From: an uncultured Bacteroidia bacterium
Lineage (GTDB): Bacteria; Bacteroidota; Bacteroidia; Bacteroidales; Prolixibacteraceae
Direction: 5' to 3'
Length of the DNA: 19,754 nucleotides
NCBI GenBank assembly: GCA_903859795.1
Contig: CAIOOC010000357.1
Location: 1-19,754 of the forward strand
The notes under the pieces were generated by a model. It was not told the origin of the DNA, ran no database searches, and saw only the letters and a list, made by a program, of their open reading frames with translations. Positions within the stretch are counted from its first letter, which is position 1, and each line of letters begins with the position of its first letter. Shown piece by piece: positions 14,616 to 19,754 of this stretch. The translations under genes and the position numbers were made by a program.

Positions 14616-14906
14616 GATCAATATCATAAATAATTCTAGTGGGCTCAATACCAGTCTTTAATGACAATAAAGCCTTCAACATGCAACTAAGATAACAATA
14701 GGCAGCTTGCTTTTTGCTGCCTGCGAGTGACTTGTCAGCCTGATGCTATTTGACTTTTATTCATAATCTTATACTGAAAAAGAAGACGTTCTTCCGTGCA
14801 GATCTTCCAGCTGCTTGTCGCCACTCAACAACTGAATTGAACGCAATATTTGTATTCACTAAACCTGGCGCCGTATGTCGATAAATTTTATAGTTCCACG
14901 AAAAAT

Positions 14907-14961
14907 AAAAGCATAATTGTTACGAATCACCCTAACACAACATAGGTGTTCGTGCTTTTTT
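14907..14961 (+). terminator. Candidate intrinsic terminator upstream of the efflux operon
   Basis: Inner arms CGAATCACCCTA and TAGGTGTTCG pair over 10 bp with two single-base bulges. The outer arms AAAAGCA and TGCTTTT can stack on the stem after a 9-base left-side bulge. The 3' side ends in a T tract (14956-14961). It lies upstream of the predicted efflux promoter, so it would end transcription arriving from the amn-holA operon. Confidence 0.5.
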
Positions 14962-15000
14962 GTGTAGTTTTTGAAACCAGGGTTGAACCTGAATATTTTT

Positions 15001-15011
15001 TGTTAATAACA
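15001..15011. promoter_or_regulatory. Palindrome in the efflux promoter (possible operator)
   Basis: TGTTAATAACA has perfect 5-bp arms around a central A. It lies between the TTTG at 14999-15002 and the -7 element at 15018-15025, where a repressor would block RNA polymerase. No regulator gene is next to the operon, and short A/T-rich palindromes arise by chance, so this is tentative. Confidence 0.3.
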
Positions 15012-15017
15012 TTGATA

Positions 15018-15025
15018 TATATTTG
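15018..15025 (+). promoter_or_regulatory. -7 promoter element of the efflux operon
   Basis: TATATTTG matches TAnnTTTG exactly and ends 20 bases before the ATG at 15046. A TTTG at 14999-15002 could be the -33 element, though its 15-base spacing is shorter than usual. Confidence 0.6.
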
Positions 15026-15045
15026 CAGAAATTTAAAAACATCAG

Positions 15046-16095
15046 ATGGAAGCTGAATCAAAAAAAGAGACCAAATCAGGCAAGAACATACTGCCCAGGA
15101 TTATCATTACTACTGTAGTGGTCATAGGATTTATCTTCCTGGCAAAGGAAGTCTGGTTTGCAATAAACCATGAAGAAACAGACAATGCGCAGGTTGAAAT
15201 GAGGCTGGTTCCGATAATCTCAAGAGTTTCGGGATATGTGGCCAGGACATATGCCGAAGATTATTCCACGGTAAAAAAAGGGCAATTGCTGATGGTTGTC
15301 GATTCGGCAGAACTTTCCCTGCAACTTCAGGAGATGCAGGCCGATTTTGCCCAGTCGTTGTCTGATATTGAGAACGCACAGGCTTCACTGGTCAATGCAG
15401 AGGCGATGCTGGCATACTCCAAAGGAAATCTTGAAGTTGTCAGGTTGCGGCTTGCCAAAAGTACGGATGATCTTAAGCGGGATAAAAACCTCATTGAAGG
15501 AAATGCGATCACTCAAAAGCAAATGGATGATAGTCAGAGTGCATTCGATATCGCCTCGAGACAGTTCGAAACAGGAAAGATTGATGTTAAGGTTGCTGAA
15601 ACCCGTCTTGCAGTTTTACGATCCCTTGTAAATAAGGCGCAGGCTCAGTCGGATATTAAAAAAGCACATATTGATCAGCAAAAGCTAAAGCTCTCTTATT
15701 GTTATATTTACGCAATTTCAGATGGCAAACTTGGAAGAAGAAATATTGACGAAGGACAATTCATTCAGGCCGGAACACCTCTTTTTACTATTGTTAATAC
15801 CAGCAGCCAATGGGTTGTTGCAAACTTTAAGGAAAATCAACTGAAAAATATTCATCTTGGGCAAGTTGTAAATCTAAAGATTGACGGGAATCCAAAGCTG
15901 GAGGTCCATGGCAAAATAGTTTCCCTGTCAGACGCAACAGGTGCCAGATTTTCATTACTCCCTCCCGATAATGCTACAGGAAACTTTGTAAAGGTAACGC
16001 AGCGGGTACCCGTGAGGATTGAAATCATCGATGAGGCAAAATATAAAGATATCCTGCGAGCCGGGATGAGTGTGGTTGTTTCCGTTCCTATTTAA
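15046..16095 (+). CDS. HlyD/EmrA-type periplasmic adaptor of a multidrug efflux pump
   Basis: A 349-residue membrane fusion protein. Residues about 18-40 are a single N-terminal membrane anchor. ETDNAQVEMRLVPIISRVSGYVARTYAEDYSTVKKGQLLMVVD (about 44-86) is the first half of the lipoyl-like domain, with the EmrA-typical 'T-D-(N/D)-A' start. About 87-215 is a long coiled-coil hairpin rich in A, Q, K and L. The sequence then returns through SDGKLGRRNIDEGQFIQAGTPLFTIV to the beta-barrel part. Such adaptors link an inner-membrane pump to a TolC channel. The permease gene starts 8 bases downstream and the TolC-type gene follows, so a full tripartite pump is encoded together. Transport of hydrophobic drugs or bile-like compounds is inferred from the family. 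Confidence 0.93.
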   Translation: MEAESKKETKSGKNILPRIIITTVVVIGFIFLAKEVWFAINHEETDNAQVEMRLVPIISRVSGYVARTYAEDYSTVKKGQLLMVVDSAELSLQLQEMQADFAQSLSDIENAQASLVNAEAMLAYSKGNLEVVRLRLAKSTDDLKRDKNLIEGNAITQKQMDDSQSAFDIASRQFETGKIDVKVAETRLAVLRSLVNKAQAQSDIKKAHIDQQKLKLSYCYIYAISDGKLGRRNIDEGQFIQAGTPLFTIVNTSSQWVVANFKENQLKNIHLGQVVNLKIDGNPKLEVHGKIVSLSDATGARFSLLPPDNATGNFVKVTQRVPVRIEIIDEAKYKDILRAGMSVVVSVPI

Positions 16096-16103
16096 AAAAG
16101 AAG

Positions 16104-17666
16104 ATGGAATCTATAAGCAAGACAGCCAAGATCTTTATTGCAATCACAACGATCTCGGCTGCCATAATGGAACTGATTGATACCTCCATTGTAAATGTCG
16201 CACTGAACCAGATGGCCGGAAACCTTGGCGCCTCGATCGAAGACATTGCATGGGTGATCACTTCATATGCCATTGCCAATGTGATTATCATACCGATGAC
16301 CGGATTTCTTGCACTGTATTTCGGAAGGCTCCGTTATTATATGGTATCCATTGCAATCTTTACTATTGCCTCTGTCCTTTGCGGAACTTCAACGACCTTA
16401 TGGCAGATTGTTTTATGGCGATTTGTACAGGGATTGGGTGGTGGAGCACTCTTATCAACCTCGCAATCTATCCTTTTTGAGACCTTTACCGGAAAGCAAC
16501 GTGGGATGGCAGCGGCATTATTTGGAATGGGCGTTGTTCTCGGACCGACCTTGGGGCCCACTGTGGGTGGAATTATTATTGACAGTTATTCCTGGCCACT
16601 GATTTTCTTTATCAATCTTCCTTTTGGAATTGTTGCAAGTATTCTCGCATACAGGTTTATACCGCGGTTGCCGGTTGCTCTTAAAAAGCCCAGTATCGAC
16701 TGGTCGGGAATCTTCCTCCTTACAATAGGTGTCGGAGCCTTGCAATATGTGCTTGAAAGGGGTGAAGCAGAAGACTGGTATGATTCAAGGCTTATAATCG
16801 GACTAACTGTGCTTGCTGCTGTTGGTCTGGTCACATTTATCTGGTGGGAACTGCAGCAAAAGGAGCCGGTTGTTAATCTGCGCATTCTGAAAGATTTTAA
16901 CCTGGCTATTACAACTCTACTCACTTTTATCGTTGGTTTTATTCTCTTTACATCGGTGTTCATTTTTCCGCTGATGTTACAAAGAGCCCTGGGTTACACA
17001 GCCTATGAAACCGGCATCACCCTTTTACCGGCATCTCTGTTATCCCTGATTCTGATGCCATTCATCGGGAAGATGCTGCAGGGAGGGACGCGCCCGCATA
17101 TCTTTGTCACAATAGGATTTATTACCCTGATGGGATTCGGAATATTGATGTCACGGGCCGATCAGAACGTCAGTTCAGGCTTCTTTGCACTCCCATTGCT
17201 GATCCGTGGAGCAGGTCTCGCCTGCCTGTTTGTACCGTTGAATGCCATGGCTGTTGCTGGATTAAAACCCCATGAAATACCTCAGGGCGTTGCTCTGAAC
17301 AACATGATGAGGCAATTGGGCGGGTCGTTCGGAATTGCCATAATAAACAACTATCTGGCACATCGTGTAGCCATTCACAGGGTCGATCTGATTAGCAATA
17401 TTTATGATGGAAGTGCCCAATTTACTGAACGTTTTAATCAGATATACCAGGGATTGCAGTCAAAACTCCCGCTAATAGCAAACCTGAAGCAACAAACCTA
17501 TCAGATTATTGACCTTTCAGTAATGAAACAAGCATTTCTGTTGAGCTACCTCGATGCCTTCCTCTATGCCACACTGTTTATACTATTTGCCTTTCCGCTG
17601 CTTCTGCTAACCCGGAGTGTCAGGATAAGAAACAACAAGGCATTAATGGCAGCGCAGGAAATTTAA
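16104..17666 (+). CDS. DHA2 family (EmrB/QacA-type) MFS drug permease
   Basis: A 520-residue inner-membrane protein with the length and hydrophobic pattern of 14-helix DHA2 antiporters. Diagnostic motifs are LIDTSIVNVALNQMAGNLG (24-42) in helix 1, RFVQGLGGGALLSTSQSILFE (106-126), and the antiporter motif C, GPTLGPTVGG (147-156), followed by WPLIFFINLPFG. Members use the proton gradient to export drugs and, with an EmrA adaptor and TolC channel, move them across both membranes. The start is fixed by an ATG 8 bases after the adaptor stop, with a purine-rich AAAAAAGAAG upstream. The substrate cannot be told from sequence. Confidence 0.95.
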   Translation: MESISKTAKIFIAITTISAAIMELIDTSIVNVALNQMAGNLGASIEDIAWVITSYAIANVIIIPMTGFLALYFGRLRYYMVSIAIFTIASVLCGTSTTLWQIVLWRFVQGLGGGALLSTSQSILFETFTGKQRGMAAALFGMGVVLGPTLGPTVGGIIIDSYSWPLIFFINLPFGIVASILAYRFIPRLPVALKKPSIDWSGIFLLTIGVGALQYVLERGEAEDWYDSRLIIGLTVLAAVGLVTFIWWELQQKEPVVNLRILKDFNLAITTLLTFIVGFILFTSVFIFPLMLQRALGYTAYETGITLLPASLLSLILMPFIGKMLQGGTRPHIFVTIGFITLMGFGILMSRADQNVSSGFFALPLLIRGAGLACLFVPLNAMAVAGLKPHEIPQGVALNNMMRQLGGSFGIAIINNYLAHRVAIHRVDLISNIYDGSAQFTERFNQIYQGLQSKLPLIANLKQQTYQIIDLSVMKQAFLLSYLDAFLYATLFILFAFPLLLLTRSVRIRNNKALMAAQEI

Positions 17667-17700
17667 CTATAAAAAAAAGCTTAATTAAATCTCAGGTAAA

Positions 17701-19005
17701 ATGAAAATAATTTCACTGATAATCATAGTTTTAATATCCATAAACCTGTTGTCGGCACAGGAATTTTCGGTCCCTAAAGAGCTGAAAAAATTTGTTGAAC
17801 AGTCATTTGTAAAATACCCCAGAGTTGCGGAGATGAAAGATCAGGTAACCTTGAATGAAGTGAAAGTGGGGCTTGGCAAGACTGCATATTTACCAACGGC
17901 AATGGGCGACCTCTCCTATCGCCAGCAGTTTCCCACACCTCTGATCCAGTTTCCTTCTGCATCAGGCCAGATGCAGGAGATTAAGATACAGCCGGCAGAT
18001 AATTACAACGCCTCGATTACGCTGGCCCAACCACTGATAGATTTACATGTAAGTTCGTTGTTGAATAAGGCAAAGAGCGATCTGGAGGTTTCAAAGGACA
18101 ACCTTGAAAGTTTTAAGATTACCCTGGCATACCAGGTTGCCCAGGTCTATTATTCGATCGTATTTTTAAATAAAAGCCTTGAGGTCCAGCAGGAACAAAT
18201 CAGGCTGCTGCAATCTAACCTCGAACAGATTAAAGTAAAAGTGAAAAACGGAGCTGCCCTGAATTACGATCTGGTCTCGACAGAAGTGAAATATACCAAT
18301 GCTGTGAATTTCTATACTGATCTGAGGGCACAGATGGATAAACAGTATAATTTGCTCGGAATGCTTACTGGCATCAGCGGCAAGGACTATTTGACTGACA
18401 CGAATTTTGGCTCTTCTGTTTTTACCCTTGTAACCGACTCATTATCTGCCCTTGCGTACCGGAATAATCCGGAATTACGGATTGCAGGCGATAAGATCAA
18501 ATCGGCAAGCTGGGATATTATATCCGCAGAAAGAAGCCGGCTTCCCATTCTCAATCTGCAGGCAGGGATGGGATACAGGAACGGCTTTATGCCAAATATT
18601 GATCTGATTAATTTTAATTACTTCCTCGGACTTGGAATTACAATTCCAATTTTATCGGCTTCACGACCCGGCTTTCAGAGAAAAATGGCTGTTATAAATC
18701 ACGATGCAACGCAGCTCGCACTTGAAACCCAAAAAGTGACACTGCACAAAGATTTGTTGAATGCAATGGACGATATCCGTAAGAATCAGAAGAAACTGGC
18801 CAGCGCCGACACGTTGATCAAACAGGCACAACTTGCCCATACACTGGCTTCTGAACGCTATAAATTTGGAGTAATTACAAATCTGGAGCTGCTGACAGCT
18901 GTTTCTAACTTTAAAGACGCACAGTTAAGCCAGCTTCAATTCGAGTATAACCTTTTACTTTCCCGCCTCGATCTTTGCAGATTAGCAGGGATACGCTGGT
19001 GGTAA
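17701..19005 (+). CDS. TolC family outer-membrane efflux channel
   Basis: A 434-residue protein with a signal peptide (residues 1-20, ending LLSAQ). It has the two-fold repeat of the TolC/outer-membrane factor family: long helices with YLPTAMGDLSYRQQFP, then AYQVAQVYYSIVFLNKSLEVQQEQIRLLQSNLEQIKVKVKNGAALNYDLVSTEVKYTNA, and a second repeat ending LASERYKFGVITNLELLTAVSNFKDAQLSQLQFEYNLLLSRLDL. No lipobox cysteine is seen at the signal cleavage site. It forms the trimeric outer-membrane tunnel for the adaptor and permease upstream, whose last gene ends 34 bases earlier. In many Bacteroidota operons of this kind the TolC gene comes first; here it is last. Confidence 0.94.
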   Translation: MKIISLIIIVLISINLLSAQEFSVPKELKKFVEQSFVKYPRVAEMKDQVTLNEVKVGLGKTAYLPTAMGDLSYRQQFPTPLIQFPSASGQMQEIKIQPADNYNASITLAQPLIDLHVSSLLNKAKSDLEVSKDNLESFKITLAYQVAQVYYSIVFLNKSLEVQQEQIRLLQSNLEQIKVKVKNGAALNYDLVSTEVKYTNAVNFYTDLRAQMDKQYNLLGMLTGISGKDYLTDTNFGSSVFTLVTDSLSALAYRNNPELRIAGDKIKSASWDIISAERSRLPILNLQAGMGYRNGFMPNIDLINFNYFLGLGITIPILSASRPGFQRKMAVINHDATQLALETQKVTLHKDLLNAMDDIRKNQKKLASADTLIKQAQLAHTLASERYKFGVITNLELLTAVSNFKDAQLSQLQFEYNLLLSRLDLCRLAGIRWW

Positions 19006-19111
19006 TCGCAACAAAGAATACTTAATCCTGATAGCCCAGGCAATAATCTGGTTTCAAATCACTATCTTTATATAATTTTAAAGGGTAGAGGATAACCCTA
19101 AAGTTTGAAAG

Positions 19112-19660
19112 ATGGCTAAAATGATCGCTTTCTGTATCCTAAGTATTCCATTGGTCCTCATTTCATGGCGAACACTTTTCAGTCCTAAAAGCCATGGATT
19201 TTATCGTTTCTTCAGTTGGGAATCCATCCTCTGGCTGGGGTTGTCCAACATCCCGTACTGGTTTGACGATCCGTTTACCGTTCCGCACCTTTTCTCCTGG
19301 GTTCTCCTTTTTATTGCACTTTATCTGGTAATTGCTGGAGTTATCCTGTTAAAAAAGAAAGGAACCCCAATCCGGGACCGGGATGAAAAAGGGCTTTATT
19401 CTTTTGAGAAGACTTCGGTTCTAATCGACACAGGGATCTATAAATACATCAGGCATCCGCTTTACTCCTCCTTGATTTTTTTAACCTGGGGAATATTCCT
19501 GAAACAAGTCACCCTGTCATTATTTCTTATTTCCCTGATTTCAACGTTATGTCTCCACCAAACAGCAATCTTTGACGAGAAAGAGTGTCTGGAATATTTT
19601 GGTGATAAATACAAACGTTATATGAAACAAACGAGACGGTTTATTCCGTTTGTGGTATAA
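19112..19660 (+). CDS. Isoprenylcysteine carboxyl methyltransferase (ICMT)-family membrane protein
   Basis: A 182-residue protein with about four or five membrane helices. The C-terminal half has the ICMT/PEMT-like signature: DTGIYKYIRHPLYSSLIFLTWGIFL (106-130, with the R-H-P motif that helps bind S-adenosylmethionine) and FDEKECLEYFGDKYKRYMKQTRRFIPF (154-180, with the family's E-x-x-L-x-x-x-F-G-x-x-Y-x-x-Y). Bacterial members methylate unknown acceptors; prenylated proteins are not expected in this host. It begins 106 bases after the TolC-type gene. A small AGGGT/ACCCT hairpin (19082-19099) lies between them, so its membership of the efflux operon is uncertain. No SD sequence is evident before the ATG. 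Confidence 0.85.
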   Translation: MAKMIAFCILSIPLVLISWRTLFSPKSHGFYRFFSWESILWLGLSNIPYWFDDPFTVPHLFSWVLLFIALYLVIAGVILLKKKGTPIRDRDEKGLYSFEKTSVLIDTGIYKYIRHPLYSSLIFLTWGIFLKQVTLSLFLISLISTLCLHQTAIFDEKECLEYFGDKYKRYMKQTRRFIPFVV

Positions 19661-19754
19661 ATACATAAAAGAGAAATTACATGTTCCTTATAAATTTTCT
19701 TATTTAAATTTCTGGAAATACCTTTTGACAATACGATTCTAATATTGCATAAAC

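Larger units (their letters stand above)
14616..15017. other. About 400-base gap without a recognisable gene
   Basis: No convincing reading frame, tRNA or remnant gene is visible on either strand. The stretch contains a perfect 7-bp hairpin at 14700-14722 (AGGCAGC / GCTGCCT, 9-base loop) without a U tract, a candidate terminator at 14907-14961, and an 11-base palindrome at 15001-15011 next to the efflux promoter. The two co-directional transcripts on either side are probably separate because of it. Confidence 0.6.

Noticed and set aside
14700..14722. Perfect 7-bp hairpin as a terminator
   Set aside because: It is followed by a mixed sequence rather than a T tract, so it is noted only as a hairpin in the gap.
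16586..16963. 125-codon open frame on the - strand inside the permease gene
   Set aside because: It is antisense to clear membrane helices of the DHA2 permease, with no motif or start signal of its own.
19723..19747. Promoter for a gene beyond the right edge (TTTTG and TAATATTG)
   Set aside because: The -7 element has a mismatch to TAnnTTTG, the spacing is only about 12 bases, and the target gene is outside the window.

Overview
The window looks like a chromosomal segment from a member of the Bacteroidota, probably Bacteroidales or Marinilabiliales. The signs are a TonB-dependent receptor with an N-terminal carboxypeptidase-regulatory-like domain, a CBM9/DUF5916 outer-membrane protein, a short AMP nucleosidase beside holA and a small HsdR-N protein, several TAnnTTTG-type -7 promoter elements, and few Shine-Dalgarno sequences. 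I see no insertion sequence, prophage, CRISPR array, rRNA or tRNA. Most of the window is ordinary core genome.

Layout. Positions 1-950 (+) hold the tail of xseA, then xseB, then an unrecognised 181-residue protein. A strong bidirectional terminator follows. Positions 1013-3790 (-) hold a TonB-dependent receptor whose leader carries two tandem TPP riboswitches behind one promoter, so it is very likely a thiamin receptor. Positions 3911-9203 (-) hold a three-gene cluster: a DUF5916 protein, a tocopherol-cyclase-like protein, and a GH51 alpha-L-arabinofuranosidase. The GH51 gene is split by one in-frame TAG between its two catalytic glutamates. Positions 9421-10577 (+) hold recR and a GNAT acetyltransferase. 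Positions 10687-11145 (-) hold a stand-alone HsdR-N/PD-(D/E)XK protein. Divergent from it, positions 11348-14615 (+) hold an apparent operon: amn, holA, a rhomboid protease, and a class IV aminotransferase-fold protein that seems to lack the PLP lysine. After a 430-base gap, 15046-19005 (+) hold a complete tripartite drug-efflux operon (HlyD/EmrA-type adaptor, DHA2/EmrB-type permease, TolC-type channel). An ICMT-family membrane methyltransferase gene (19112-19660) follows.

The most interesting region is the thiamin receptor leader. Both TPP aptamers are followed by a hairpin whose loop is complementary to that aptamer's own 5' P1 strand. This suggests two serial switches of the same design. 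The nonsense-interrupted GH51 gene, the lysine-less aminotransferase homologue and the small PD-(D/E)XK protein next to holA also deserve a second look. I found no clear evidence of an undescribed multi-gene system.
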